Source of the DNA: Merismopedia glauca CCAP 1448/3
GTDB taxonomy: Bacteria > Cyanobacteriota > Cyanobacteriia > Cyanobacteriales > CCAP-1448
Assembly: GCF_003003775.1 (NCBI RefSeq)
Contig: NZ_PVWJ01000005.1
Location: 1-64,000, forward strand
Direction: 5' to 3'
Length of the DNA: 64,000 nt
Shown here: one piece after another, positions 15,503-25,698 of the stretch
How the letters are laid out: the number at the start of each line of letters is the position of its first letter
How positions within the stretch are numbered: position 1 is the stretch's first letter
The notes under the pieces: generated by a model
Databases searched by the model: none
The model's input: the letters and a program-made list of their open reading frames with translations, nothing else
What the model was told of the DNA's origin: nothing
Made by a program: the position numbers and the translations under genes

Positions 15503-16903
15503 GTGAATTGCGACGAAGCTCTCAAAGAGGTAGACGATCTAGTATTTACCAAAGCAGGCAGGCGTTTAGATCGTCTTGAAAAGATGATAGTCGAGGCTGC
15601 TTGGTGCGACAAGGATTACAAGGAAATAGCTGATTTACCTTGCAGCGTTGACCACTTGCGAAGCAATGTCGGTAGGAAACTGTGGACTCTCTTGACAGGA
15701 GTTATGGGTAAGGGAGAGAAAGTTACGAAAAAACGGTTCCGAGCAATTTTGGAGCAAAGAGTAGCAGAGAGGGGTTTTTCTTCTAGCTCAGATCTTGGCA
15801 TTCCCCCCTCTTGCTCCTTGCCAGATATTCTGGGGGGACAAGCACCTGAAGTCGTTAATTTTTCTGGTCGCTCCTTGGAACTGACAACTTTAAAAGAATG
15901 GGTATGCCAACAGCAGTGCGTGGTGATAACAGGCGAAGCAGGGATTGGCAAGAGTAGTTTAATTGCCAAACTCATTCAGGTTCTGAGCGCAGATCCTCAC
16001 CCTCAATCTCCATTTGTTGGCTTAGTTTGGCGATCGCTCTCTCATGCACCATCAATTTCAGACTTAGTAACCGATCTGATTCAACTTACCAGTGTCAATA
16101 GCTCCGATCTGGACTTACCTGAATCTCTTCCAGGGAGAACTTCACGGTTGCTCAAACAATTGCAATCTCGCCGTTATTTAGTGGTGTTAGATGCAGCCGA
16201 AAACTTAATTCATGCTGCCAATAGCAGTAGTGAAAGCTACCGTGTATTTTGGAGACAACTGGTAGAAGAACAGCATCAAAGCTGCTTCCTCATAACTAGT
16301 CGAGAGACTATAAATGAAATTGTCAAGTTACAATTTTCTGGCAAACCAGCCCGTTCCTTAAAAATTAAAGGTTTGACAGGAAATGATGCCAAGAAAATCT
16401 TTCAGCTAAAAGGTCTAACTGGTCAAGAAAAATGGGGAGAATTGATTCAAACCTATCGGGGCAATCCTTTAGCTTTAGAGACAGTTGCTAGTAGGATTCA
16501 ATACTACTTTGGTGGGAATACAGAAAAGTTTTTACAATATCAAACTACTTTCGTCAACGAAGCTTTCATGGCTATGCTTAACCAGCAGTTTGGTCAAGCA
16601 GAGCTTTTGAGCGATCTGGAAAAAACCATTATGATTTATTTGGCAGGAGAACTGTCAAATAATCTGATGTCAATTCCTTTGACTAAGTTGTTGAACGATT
16701 TGAAAATTCAGCGTAAATTCGGCTCAATTTCGGAAATAATCAGAGCGTTAGAAGTTTTGGAGTCGCGTTCATTGATTGAGGTGAGTCCTGACCATATTAC
16801 TAAAGAAGCTACCTTCACTCTGCAACCAGTTGTGAAAAAGTACGTCTTGACCGATCCTAAAGGATTGGTTCGCCAAGGGATGGCAACTCTCCAATCAGCT
16901 TAA
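15503..16903 (+). CDS. NB-ARC ATPase with vMAP-type HTH head
   Basis: 466 residues. Residues ~1-90 (EALKEVDDLVFTKAGRRLDR, IVEAAWCDKDYKEIADLP, VGRKLWTLL) match the helical domain that precedes NB-ARC modules in cyanobacteria and is named after vWA-MoxR associated proteins. NB-ARC follows: Walker A GEAGIGKS (144-151), Walker B YLVVLDAAENL (~225), FLITSRE, and NPLALETVASRI. Members are signalling ATPases that usually carry C-terminal WD40 or TPR sensors; this one ends at TLQPVVKKYVLTDP with no sensor. A close paralogue is at 29713. Confidence 0.85.
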   Translation: MNCDEALKEVDDLVFTKAGRRLDRLEKMIVEAAWCDKDYKEIADLPCSVDHLRSNVGRKLWTLLTGVMGKGEKVTKKRFRAILEQRVAERGFSSSSDLGIPPSCSLPDILGGQAPEVVNFSGRSLELTTLKEWVCQQQCVVITGEAGIGKSSLIAKLIQVLSADPHPQSPFVGLVWRSLSHAPSISDLVTDLIQLTSVNSSDLDLPESLPGRTSRLLKQLQSRRYLVVLDAAENLIHAANSSSESYRVFWRQLVEEQHQSCFLITSRETINEIVKLQFSGKPARSLKIKGLTGNDAKKIFQLKGLTGQEKWGELIQTYRGNPLALETVASRIQYYFGGNTEKFLQYQTTFVNEAFMAMLNQQFGQAELLSDLEKTIMIYLAGELSNNLMSIPLTKLLNDLKIQRKFGSISEIIRALEVLESRSLIEVSPDHITKEATFTLQPVVKKYVLTDPKGLVRQGMATLQSA

Positions 16904-16912
16904 GCGTTTAAA

Positions 16913-17875
16913 TCACTTCATTTGAGCTAAATTGCTCCAGAAAATCTTGAGACTTTCTAGTCCGCCAAAAACAGAGGTGAATAAAGTACCATCACAGGTA
17001 AAGACATTACCGGCTCGGCTTCCTGACGGCGGAATCCACAACAGGGGATTAAAAAAGCTATCTCCAGACTGCTGAAGGGGATGCGGCGGCATTGCCTGGT
17101 TAATCGGTTGTTTAGCCAGAACTCGCACCGAGCCACTGGGAGCGTCGGCGGACGCTTGAAAATGAGGCAGGTGGGGATGGATGTTGAAAGTCGTCACCCC
17201 TTCTAAGACTTTAGGATCGTCCAATTCGGTGAAGATCTGAAGCGGAGCAGGTTCGTTCCCATCAGAAGACTTGCCCGGACTAATACCATAGCGATGAACG
17301 ACGGGTAAACCGAGTCCAGCGAAGAGTGCTTCACCAAAACCGCCCTGTCGTTGCTGGGGAGGAACGATTCGATCGCCATGATGCAGGAACTCAACGAGTT
17401 GGGACTCCAAATCGCCTCCGGCTCCGATATCGTGATGCGGACAAATAATCAGACAGCTTTCTTCCCGTTCCAAGAAGTGCCGAATCGCTTCTATCTCTTT
17501 AGATGTAGGCTTTTGTTCGGTGCGGAAGTGATCGAGACTGGCCACGATCAGCGTATCGACTTGCTCCAAAAAGGCTTCATCTAACAAATGAATAGCACCC
17601 GTATCTTCAACCCTTTGAACTACTGGTACGGTAACGCCAGTAATGCTCCCAACGATTTCACAGAAAAGTTTGAAGTCAGACAGGATAACGTTATCCATAA
17701 AGCCCGATATATCCTGTTTGTATTTCACAGGATCTTCAGCCCCAAGCATATCGGGCCATCTTGCCCGACGAAACTCATAAAATGTTGGCAACCGATTATT
17801 TAAGTGACTGAGATCGACATAAATCTCGCTCGCTCGGTTCCATGAAAAGTAGAGTGCAGTTCTGCGACCAGCCAT
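16913..17875 (-). CDS. ThuA/GATase1-like hypothetical protein
   Basis: 320 residues. The middle (VDTLIVASLDHFRTEQKP, IEAIRHFLEREESCLIICPH) has the alternating strand/helix pattern of class I glutamine-amidotransferase-like or ThuA proteins, without a clear nucleophile elbow, so an enzyme activity is not proven. An AGGAGG ribosome-binding site precedes the ATG. It ends the peptidase/decarboxylase gene run (46-bp gap to the upstream gene), suggesting joint expression. Confidence 0.45.
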   Translation of the reverse strand: MAGRRTALYFSWNRASEIYVDLSHLNNRLPTFYEFRRARWPDMLGAEDPVKYKQDISGFMDNVILSDFKLFCEIVGSITGVTVPVVQRVEDTGAIHLLDEAFLEQVDTLIVASLDHFRTEQKPTSKEIEAIRHFLEREESCLIICPHHDIGAGGDLESQLVEFLHHGDRIVPPQQRQGGFGEALFAGLGLPVVHRYGISPGKSSDGNEPAPLQIFTELDDPKVLEGVTTFNIHPHLPHFQASADAPSGSVRVLAKQPINQAMPPHPLQQSGDSFFNPLLWIPPSGSRAGNVFTCDGTLFTSVFGGLESLKIFWSNLAQMK

Positions 17876-17921
17876 CGTTCCATCCCTCCTGATTTTAACA
17901 AGAATTCAGAATTCAGAAAAT

Positions 17922-20114
17922 TTACGTAATTTCCTTAAGTGCTGCTGAAATAGCCTTGCGAAATTCATCTTCTAAAACATCGAGAAACGAGCCTTTTGTA
18001 GTTTCAGTTACCCAAGGGTCCATGACCACCGATCGCAGTACTGTCACTGACGATCCAGCCAATTCTCCAACTCCCAAACGGTTTTTGTAGTCTTGAATAA
18101 AGGTTTCTCCGTATTGAGCAGCGTTTAAATCTGTAGTACTCACAATCAAGTCATAACCGTAGATATCGTCCCCTGGATTGATGCTCAAGCGATCGTAAAG
18201 AGCTTTATTCAAACGATTTGTTTGAGCTAAATCGGTATTAAGTATTCCTGATGCAGTTTTGAAATTAAACGCATAAGCCAAAATGTTTTCATCGGGGCCG
18301 ATTTCCGCCAGTAATTTCATTGCCTCGCTATCTTGAATAATCTCCTCGTTATTTTTCCCAACAATTCTGTCTCGAATAAATTGGGTTTGCTCTTCGACGT
18401 TAGAACCATCAACCTCCGCCGGAAGTCTAGGTACGGGAACTACGATAAAAGGATCTTCAGGACGTGCCATACACAACAGTCGTGCGTATAATTTCCTGCA
18501 ACTAAAAAGTGCTTGACCGATGATTTTGCCGTAGCCGCTTTTAGAAGGTCGAATTACTCGATGACTTAAATAAACTGCTGCTGCTGCGGCACCTGGTTTC
18601 GAGCCTTCTATCCCGTAGATCCCTACTGTTGGTTCGGCATCGCCGTGGAAGACAACGGGAGCGCTAAAAGTAACGAGATCTCGCATCGCGGAATTGCGGT
18701 AGCACAACGCCCCGGCTGGATAGGGAATGTAGCCAGATTTATGGGGGTCTACGGTAATTGAATCAGCATGACCTAAAGCTTGGAACTGCTCGACTACATA
18801 TTGCTTTAAAGGTACAGCAGGAGGAGGGGCAAGAACCAAACTAGCCAGTGGCTCAGGCATATCAAAATCATCGCGGATAACTGAGATATGATAACCACCC
18901 CAAGCTGCATCCCCATGAACGGTGAATTCTAAGCCTCGCTGACGAAATTCGTCTCGTAGTGCTAAGACATCTCTAATCGGATCGATCGCACTTTCTTCAG
19001 TACTTCCCATCACCGCCACCACGGTGAAAACTGGTCTTTTTTCTGCCAAACATTTTCCCAGCAGTTCTTTGAGCGCAGCCATATTCATTCTCGCGTCTTT
19101 ATCCACAGGTACATCAATCATGTTGGATGCACCGATACCGAGGACAGCAGCAGCTTTAGGAAATGAGTAATGTTTTGTCCCTGGAACAAAGAAGACGGGA
19201 GATTTATCAATCTGACTGAGAAAGCGGCGGGAAAATTCTTGGATACCCAAACTTTGTAAGGAATATTGAGCGAGACTAGCAGTAACAACATCTCGTGAAA
19301 TTTGGTATTCGTTAGTTAAACGAGTAGGCAAAGCAAGGATGTCATCAGCTTTGAGGTTTAGTACCGACCAAGTATCTAATTCAATTAAAGGAACCGATTG
19401 ACCTGTTAGCAAAGGAACGGTTATTGTTTTAGCATTAGCTAAAGCGGGATCTTCTTTTAAGGCTGCTTGTAAAGCCAAAGGATAGAACTTGAGATTTCTT
19501 GCTGACCAAATCGCTTCGATATTGGCAACAGTACCATCGCAGGTAATATGACCCCAAGGGCGAATTGCTCCTTTGTCGATCGCTGCTTCGTCGGGAATAG
19601 TATATCCCAGCATTCTACAGAGATCGTCGCCTACTAAGATTTCCAAAATTGTTGTCGCTGTTGACCCTTCAAAAGCAACGTTGTTAGGGTTGTAGAGCAT
19701 CGCCGCAAAGTAACCCAACATCCCAGGAATGGTTAAATCCCAGTTCATGTGTCCTTGGTAGCGCATACTGAAGAAGGGAACGGATTTTTTCAGAAACGCT
19801 AGCAAAGACTGATACCCTTCAGTTAGGGAATCCATTGCTTCCAAATATTCAGGCGATCGCTTCATCTCCCCAGTGATGTGAGTCGGATCGCTGGGATGAA
19901 AATTTCTGCGCCAAAATGCCTGATCTCTGATCGCTTCGACGATAAAGCGTTCTAATTCATCAGCATTTTCGGCTTTTGGCCCCAAAAACCAAGCTTCCAA
20001 GGCGCGAGTTCCCGTACCTTCTAACTTGGGAATTTCACTCAACTGAGAAAATTGACGAATGCCTTGCCGAGCTTTAGCAAAACCTTGACTGAGAGAATCG
20101 CGGGGAACGTTCAT
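17922..20114 (-). CDS. Group II PLP-dependent decarboxylase (tyrosine/glutamate decarboxylase-like)
   Basis: 730 residues from the ATG at 20114, with GGGGTGG a few bases upstream. Key elements: HMNWDLTIPGMLGYFAAMLY near the front, WGHITCDGTVANIEAIWSAR (PLP phosphate region), FTVHGDAAWGGY (the Asp that pairs with the pyridine nitrogen), and VDPHKSGYIPYPAG carrying the Schiff-base Lys (~residue 458). It resembles long bacterial tyrosine decarboxylases (~620 aa) more than short GadB enzymes. It decarboxylates an amino acid to an amine; the exact substrate cannot be read. Its position in a peptidase operon suggests use of released amino acids. Confidence 0.85.
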   Translation of the reverse strand: MNVPRDSLSQGFAKARQGIRQFSQLSEIPKLEGTGTRALEAWFLGPKAENADELERFIVEAIRDQAFWRRNFHPSDPTHITGEMKRSPEYLEAMDSLTEGYQSLLAFLKKSVPFFSMRYQGHMNWDLTIPGMLGYFAAMLYNPNNVAFEGSTATTILEILVGDDLCRMLGYTIPDEAAIDKGAIRPWGHITCDGTVANIEAIWSARNLKFYPLALQAALKEDPALANAKTITVPLLTGQSVPLIELDTWSVLNLKADDILALPTRLTNEYQISRDVVTASLAQYSLQSLGIQEFSRRFLSQIDKSPVFFVPGTKHYSFPKAAAVLGIGASNMIDVPVDKDARMNMAALKELLGKCLAEKRPVFTVVAVMGSTEESAIDPIRDVLALRDEFRQRGLEFTVHGDAAWGGYHISVIRDDFDMPEPLASLVLAPPPAVPLKQYVVEQFQALGHADSITVDPHKSGYIPYPAGALCYRNSAMRDLVTFSAPVVFHGDAEPTVGIYGIEGSKPGAAAAAVYLSHRVIRPSKSGYGKIIGQALFSCRKLYARLLCMARPEDPFIVVPVPRLPAEVDGSNVEEQTQFIRDRIVGKNNEEIIQDSEAMKLLAEIGPDENILAYAFNFKTASGILNTDLAQTNRLNKALYDRLSINPGDDIYGYDLIVSTTDLNAAQYGETFIQDYKNRLGVGELAGSSVTVLRSVVMDPWVTETTKGSFLDVLEDEFRKAISAALKEIT

Positions 20115-20211
20115 AATTTCCACCCCATATAATATTTTTTGAAAATCTCAAAGGTCAAAAAAAGGCAAAAGCTAAAACGCATCTAATATTGTTTTAACTT
20201 AAATCCCCAAT

Positions 20212-21837
20212 CTAATATCTAAAATTGCGCGGTAAATGCGTGGCTTTCCCTTGCAATATTCCCGTCTGAGGTAAAATAGTTCTGGCGATCGCTTTTGGTC
20301 GTTGGGCTAGAGTTCCTGGTTTTACAACTTCCAAAATTCCATAAATAGCAGATCCGTGCGAACTATCAGGATTAGTTAACAATAGCGATCGATTGCCTAA
20401 AGGTGCATCAGCAGCTACGGTAATTTTCAGCAGAAACAATTGCTCGCCATTGCCTTGGTCTTGGAAAGCAGTTTTTTCCACGGTAATTCCCGTTCCTTCA
20501 ACCAACTCAATTTTCACATCCTCTACACTGGCAGCCGTGTAAAGTGCCACATTCTCAACCGTAGTCCCTGGTTCGATCCGCATATTCAAGTTAGAACGGA
20601 AGGCTACCGATAACATTTCGATCTCTCTTAAGGCAAAAGCACGAGGTAATGCTTTAGTTGGAGGACCAGCACAGAAAAATTCTTCTGGGACGCTTACCGG
20701 AGGTAAAGGCAAACCAGCGAGGGCAATTTGAAAAGTTTGGGTAATTTGCGAGCCATATTCGATATTGAATCCATTAATAGTAATATCCCCGACAGTAAAA
20801 CCAAGTTCGGCGGGAACTTCATATACTGCATGGAGAATATAATCGATCGCCTCCCCATCTTGACGCTTGCGTCCGCGAATTACTTTCCAGAAATCAGATG
20901 GTTGAGCACCTGAAGGTGCGTTCAATGGCAGTTGATAGGTGTCAAAACTCGGTTCTTGAATATATAACCCAACGGGATTTTCTAGGGAAATCTGCACCCC
21001 AGTATTTAATCCTCCAATCCCGCGTACCAAAGCATTAACTGCTGCGCCGATCGTCGGATCGCTATTGCGATTGGCCGTGCCATAACGACTGCAATTAATC
21101 AGTTGATTTTTATCGGTAATCGGATTGCCAGTCCCATCTTTACGCAACACGGTTGCTTGTCCGGCTAGAAAGATTTCTGCACTCAAAGCGTTGGGATTAC
21201 TAATTAGATGCACTGCTCCATTTGTGGTTGTACTATTCCACTGATTGAGGTCGTTATAAGCTGGCTTTCCGGTGGCTGGATCGATGACTGGATTACCGCT
21301 ATCGTCGCGCAAGTATAAATCTTCTAGCTTGACTTCCGAACTGACTAATTCTTGATAGAGACGCAAGACATTATCGGGATTAATTTCCCACAAGGTATAC
21401 CAATATTCTCGGTTTTCACAGGTAAACATCACCTTAACGATTTTACCCTCTGCATTGCGGGTAACGCTCCATTCGCAATACTCATCTTGCCAACCGCGAT
21501 CGCCTCCTGGTGGATAATTAGCATCTGGAGGCCCTTCATCGGCATATTTCCACTGATTGTTTTGACCGACACTGGGATAAGTAATTAAAATGCGATTGGG
21601 AAATGCCGTCCATTGGATTTCTGCGCCTTGCGTCCCATCGGGAATATCGGTATTGAGAGGATTGTAGTATTGGGTGAGGCGAGGTTGATTGCTAGAACTC
21701 CAAGGGTCATTTTCTAGAGTTTGTTCGGTAAATCGATTGATATTGTCGCTCCACCGAGTCCGAAAGGCTTTCTCTTCTTCTGGTTGTGGGAAATCATTTT
21801 GATAACCAGGGGGATCGAATTGAGGTAGTTGAGGCAT
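20212..21837 (-). CDS. Large hypothetical protein of the peptidase/decarboxylase operon
   Basis: 541 residues, no signal peptide or membrane span. The N-terminal part is rich in Trp/Tyr/Pro (NRILITYPSVGQNNQWKYAD, ENREYWYTLWEINPDNVLRL), and the C-terminal ~110 residues look like a beta-sandwich (TVENVALYTAASVEDVKIEL, LGNRSLLLTNPDSSHG). Located 23 bp after a signal-peptide CxxCH protein, it may form a pair with it. I do not recognise the family; an oxidoreductase partner is possible but unproven. Confidence 0.55.
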   Translation of the reverse strand: MPQLPQFDPPGYQNDFPQPEEEKAFRTRWSDNINRFTEQTLENDPWSSSNQPRLTQYYNPLNTDIPDGTQGAEIQWTAFPNRILITYPSVGQNNQWKYADEGPPDANYPPGGDRGWQDEYCEWSVTRNAEGKIVKVMFTCENREYWYTLWEINPDNVLRLYQELVSSEVKLEDLYLRDDSGNPVIDPATGKPAYNDLNQWNSTTTNGAVHLISNPNALSAEIFLAGQATVLRKDGTGNPITDKNQLINCSRYGTANRNSDPTIGAAVNALVRGIGGLNTGVQISLENPVGLYIQEPSFDTYQLPLNAPSGAQPSDFWKVIRGRKRQDGEAIDYILHAVYEVPAELGFTVGDITINGFNIEYGSQITQTFQIALAGLPLPPVSVPEEFFCAGPPTKALPRAFALREIEMLSVAFRSNLNMRIEPGTTVENVALYTAASVEDVKIELVEGTGITVEKTAFQDQGNGEQLFLLKITVAADAPLGNRSLLLTNPDSSHGSAIYGILEVVKPGTLAQRPKAIARTILPQTGILQGKATHLPRNFRY

Positions 21838-21860
21838 TTTTTTTCCTAATTTTTGGGTAG

Positions 21861-23645
21861 TTAAGGGGATACATTGCTAACGGGAAGTAGCAAGCTAAAT
21901 TCATTCAGATTAGCGATCGCAGGTTGAGATTGAAACTGTTTTTGACGTTGAGTAACCGATCGGGAAATTGCCGATAACAGTTCTTCAGGAGTCAGAGAAT
22001 TAAACTTATCTAAATAAGCTTGAATTTTGCTGGCGATCGCTCCCTTCCATTCATCCTCACCCAAGTCCCAGACATAGAGAAACTGTTGTTCGGCACTACA
22101 GCGATCGAAATTATTCGCCGCATCGCAACTAGATTGACTCGCTGCTACGTTTCTCACTTTGGCAGCAAAATCATCGGGAACGGTACTCACGCCAGCCACA
22201 ATTTTGCCTGTGGTTAATCCTTGGGCGTATTGTTGCAAAGAGCTTCGTTTGGCTGAAAATACGGGGTTTTGAAAATCTACCATCAGGATAGAGGCGATAA
22301 ATTTATCGCTGACAATCTTGTTCGATCGCATCTGCGTTAACAGATAAAGATCTTCTGCTGATGGTACGGGGACAAAGAAGGAGAAATAGGTCGAACCATC
22401 TTGTTGATAAAGCGGCGAACCATCTGGTTTAGTAAAGTCGGACTGTACTAGTTGGAATTTATTGGCACTCAGATAGTTGTCGTAATCTTGGCGTTTAAAA
22501 GTGATATTGGGAATGGTGTAGTTAAGATTTAACACTGTTCTCCAAACACTATCCCAGACAAACAAATCATTGGAAATGCCAGAAACATTTTGTTCTGGTG
22601 GACTAGTATTAAGTCCATTGCTTTGAATGCCACTAGAAATAAAATTGATTGTCGTGTTGTTGGTGAGATGGCGCAACATCAGATCGACATCTTGAAGTTG
22701 GATAGTTCCTCCTTGGTTTTGGTAGCGATCGCTCAACCAACTGCGATAATAAGTTTGAAATCCACTACGAATCGCTCTTTCTAGTACCTCTGCCCCATTT
22801 AAATTGCCAAAGAACTTTTCTTGAGCTACTGCTAAGGGAACGACTAAGGGAGAAATAGTGGCTTGCTGAGATTGCCAATTATTCCAAGGTACGTTTAACT
22901 CCTTCATAATAACTACGCCGTTATGGTGGCAATCAAAACAACCGTGTCCCATCGTCTCTTTTGCCACAGCCATACTAGATTCGCCCGCCCAACTCCATAC
23001 CTTGGTTGAAGTTCCATCCGTTTGACCAACTTGTTCGCGAAATTCATAGAAATTGTATTTTCGAGCTTGTGCATCCCAAGCAATTACTTGTAGGAAACTA
23101 GAGTTTCCCCCGGCTGCTGCACTGAGAAAAATCTGGGCGCTGCTGGGATTTTGTCCCCAAGTCAGCACGTAACGCAGATTGCGAGGTGCTTCGCGAGAAA
23201 CTACCGTGGTGGGAATTTGACTCCCTTCCCCAACCAAGTAGTTAGTTTGTTGTAAATTCAGTCCAGCACCCATAACGGCAGTGGCTACGGCATCTAAACC
23301 GTTGGGAAACGAGCCTTGGCGCAGAAGCTTAGTGGCAAATAAATCGTTAAGTTTTTCAGCAATCTCTGTATCTGTCATTGGGGTGAGACAGTTATCAATC
23401 CGATCGACAAAACGATAAATTTTCCCTGCAACTATGGCGCTACAACTTGGTGCATTTAAGAATGCTCGTCCTTGAGGACTGTTGAGAAATCTAGGATGAT
23501 TAACTCGCAAATAACTCCGCCAGCGAAAATCACCCGTCGGGAATTTTTCTGGTTCTACGGCTAGAGCTTGACTGTTAAACAGCAGCAGCATTAAAGCCAA
23601 TAAAACCGGAACAATAAACTGCTTTTTCCAACTAAGGTGGAACAT
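21861..23645 (-). CDS. Exported single-CxxCH protein (cytochrome c-like)
   Basis: 594 residues. A signal peptide (FIVPVLLALMLLLFNSQALA) directs export. A single CFDCH heme-attachment motif lies at ~237 in GHGCFDCHHNG. Remaining regions (LRYVLTWGQNPSSAQIFLSA and others) match no cytochrome fold I can name. If heme is attached it would act in the periplasm or lumen. It precedes the 541-aa hypothetical gene and follows the emfourin-like gene in the same direction. Confidence 0.6.
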   Translation of the reverse strand: MFHLSWKKQFIVPVLLALMLLLFNSQALAVEPEKFPTGDFRWRSYLRVNHPRFLNSPQGRAFLNAPSCSAIVAGKIYRFVDRIDNCLTPMTDTEIAEKLNDLFATKLLRQGSFPNGLDAVATAVMGAGLNLQQTNYLVGEGSQIPTTVVSREAPRNLRYVLTWGQNPSSAQIFLSAAAGGNSSFLQVIAWDAQARKYNFYEFREQVGQTDGTSTKVWSWAGESSMAVAKETMGHGCFDCHHNGVVIMKELNVPWNNWQSQQATISPLVVPLAVAQEKFFGNLNGAEVLERAIRSGFQTYYRSWLSDRYQNQGGTIQLQDVDLMLRHLTNNTTINFISSGIQSNGLNTSPPEQNVSGISNDLFVWDSVWRTVLNLNYTIPNITFKRQDYDNYLSANKFQLVQSDFTKPDGSPLYQQDGSTYFSFFVPVPSAEDLYLLTQMRSNKIVSDKFIASILMVDFQNPVFSAKRSSLQQYAQGLTTGKIVAGVSTVPDDFAAKVRNVAASQSSCDAANNFDRCSAEQQFLYVWDLGEDEWKGAIASKIQAYLDKFNSLTPEELLSAISRSVTQRQKQFQSQPAIANLNEFSLLLPVSNVSP

Positions 23646-23700
23646 GGTTTTTTCTTGCTTGGGATTTACATAAATTCAATGCAACTTATGTGTTAACTAA

Positions 23701-24240
23701 TTATCGAAGAGGTTTTGCTCGATCTTGAAGATAATCAAGCAAAGGGATAATATTTTCAGGTAAGGTTAAATCATCAAATGTTACTTGATGCGTTCCCTCC
23801 TTAGTTTCGATAGTAATCTCGTAGTTAATCAGATCTGCTGTGTTTTCTGAGCGATCGCTTTTTGTTGGAAAAATATCACTTTGTTCTACTAAAGACTGTA
23901 GTTTAGTAGCTTCTTCTGGCGGGAGTAAGTTGGTATCCAACTCACAACCTATTCTCAAACCAGCATATCCTCCCGATTGACGGAACTTAATTTTCATAGG
24001 GAGTTCAACCTTATTAATTCGATGGTGCTTACTCAACCATAGCCAAGAGAAATATTCTGGCATCCCACTTAAGTAGTTAACTTTTGTGAAGCCGTTATGC
24101 TGATTCCTATCTACCGATGGTATTTGGTAGGCTACCAAGTCATTTGGGAAATTAAAAGTCGAGTTAAGTAAAGGGCAAAATTGAATCAACAAAGTCAAAC
24201 TTCCTACAGCCGCGAGCGCAATTAGTTTTCCTAGTAACAC
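23701..24240 (-). CDS. Emfourin-like protease inhibitor with N-terminal extension
   Basis: 179 residues from a GTG; an internal ATG at 23997 gives the ~98-residue core. That core (MKIKFRQSGGYAGLRIGCEL, LPPEEATKLQSLVEQSDIF, YEITIETKEGTHQVTFDD) matches emfourins, the small inhibitors encoded beside protealysin-like M4 proteases. The longer form adds a hydrophobic segment (~2-22) that would export or anchor the inhibitor, which is unusual. Two M4-type enzymes are encoded just upstream, so control of their activity is the likely role. Confidence 0.75.
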   Translation of the reverse strand: MLLGKLIALAAVGSLTLLIQFCPLLNSTFNFPNDLVAYQIPSVDRNQHNGFTKVNYLSGMPEYFSWLWLSKHHRINKVELPMKIKFRQSGGYAGLRIGCELDTNLLPPEEATKLQSLVEQSDIFPTKSDRSENTADLINYEITIETKEGTHQVTFDDLTLPENIIPLLDYLQDRAKPLR

Positions 24241-24270
24241 AACTATTGAGCGTGAAATTTTATGAGAAAA

Positions 24271-25518
24271 TTAAGTTTGATATTCTGGATGCTGCATTGT
24301 GCCACAACAGCCACGACGATTAGGATGTATGCCCAGATGAGATAAGTCTGGATGTCCAGCAAAGGCTTGAGAACCTAACACTTCCCGTAAGGTGAAATGT
24401 TTTTCAATGAACGTGGCATATTCTGGATGTCCGTCAGCCTTAACGAGAGCGAGCATTGCCTTACCCACATCTGCGTAAATAGCATTATTATCTGGGGCTT
24501 TCTCAATAGCACGAATTACTAAACCAGCCATATATTGACCAGTTTCATATAGAGTTACAGAATCGTCGCGAACGCGAGAATTACGATTAGCAGTAAATAT
24601 ATCTGCCAAAATATCGTAAATAGCTCCGGTAAAGACTTGGGAAATATCATGAACCTCATTGCTAACTTCACTTAGTTTGAGATCGTTATCAGCATTGCGC
24701 AAACCGTTGGGCATCCCAAAAGCCAGACCAAATTGTTCGGCGAGTACAGCCAGGATATTGCGCCCATGTAAGTCGGCTTTAGTTTCTGCAATGATATATT
24801 CGACTAAATCTAGTTGCGAGAGAATCGTGAAAATTGAAGTTATATCCCCAAAAGATTCGTGAAGTCCTCCTGTTTGGGCTGGCGCACTAGAGGAAATCCA
24901 GTTTGGTTTTAGGGCATCTAAAATAGCGTGTCCTGTCTCATGAGCAACTACATCTAGAGAACGACAAGTATAAACATCAGGACTTCCTGCTGGCAGACTG
25001 TCAGGTTTGAAAAAGAAGAATTTTAAAACTTTTTCCTCGCGACTGTAAAAAGCATTAGGAGTTCTGCCTGCTTGGGGATGCACCGATATCGGTTCTTGAT
25101 TGGTACTACTATTCCATCGCCATTGGAGTTTTCGGTCTAAAACTCGCTGATACATAGTCAGCACCTGGCGAACAATGGTATAGGTATGAACGGCATCAAA
25201 AGCTTTTTCATCGCTAGCAGGATCGATGAGAAAATCCCGATTCAGATCTGGAGTCACAGGAGATAAACCTCTGATGACAATTTGTGAGTCGCTTGGTCCT
25301 TCATTAACTTGACCGTGAATGTAAACATCTCTAGGAAGATTTAGCCCTGTTACAGAAGGATCTTGTTTCCAAATTCGCGTGCGCGAACCTAAGATGGGCG
25401 GATCGACTTCTGCGGGCAGATGAACCATTGCTTCTGCTACTGCTCGAACTTTTCCTTGATCGGCAATTTGCTGTTTGCTTTTTTCAGAAACGTGTTTTTT
25501 GTTTTCTACGGTTGCCAT
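24271..25518 (-). CDS. M4-like zinc metallopeptidase (HETGH)
   Basis: 415 residues without a signal peptide. Zinc motif HETGHAILD (~190-200) followed by HESFGDITSIF, whose Glu would be the third ligand; the layout matches gluzincins of the M4 group. The AGAGGA ribosome-binding site is well placed. The C-terminus is RRGCCGTMQHPEYQT. It lacks the standard protealysin propeptide. It sits between protealysin-like and emfourin-like genes, so it may be regulated by the same inhibitor. Confidence 0.75.
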   Translation of the reverse strand: MATVENKKHVSEKSKQQIADQGKVRAVAEAMVHLPAEVDPPILGSRTRIWKQDPSVTGLNLPRDVYIHGQVNEGPSDSQIVIRGLSPVTPDLNRDFLIDPASDEKAFDAVHTYTIVRQVLTMYQRVLDRKLQWRWNSSTNQEPISVHPQAGRTPNAFYSREEKVLKFFFFKPDSLPAGSPDVYTCRSLDVVAHETGHAILDALKPNWISSSAPAQTGGLHESFGDITSIFTILSQLDLVEYIIAETKADLHGRNILAVLAEQFGLAFGMPNGLRNADNDLKLSEVSNEVHDISQVFTGAIYDILADIFTANRNSRVRDDSVTLYETGQYMAGLVIRAIEKAPDNNAIYADVGKAMLALVKADGHPEYATFIEKHFTLREVLGSQAFAGHPDLSHLGIHPNRRGCCGTMQHPEYQT

Positions 25519-25698
25519 AATTATTTTTCCTCTTACTTAGATTCTGTGATTCAACAAATTTTGATATGGGAGTTTTGGAGACAATACTAAGCTGCTACGC
25601 ATTTAAATCAGTTCAAATTATCGATTGCCTACTGCCTACTGCTGTACGGGCGGGGTTACCCCGCCTCTACTTTACTGCCGAATTAGATGCGTATTAGC
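25519..25698. other. Intergenic region with GC-rich palindrome
   Basis: Contains the hairpin GGCGGGGTTACCCCGCC (25649-25665; 7-bp arms, TTA loop), preceded by TGCCTAC heptamers (~25626-25640). It may act as a terminator or be a dispersed repeat. It splits the peptidase gene run after the protealysin-like gene, so the genes from 25518 downward may have a second promoter. Confidence 0.5.
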
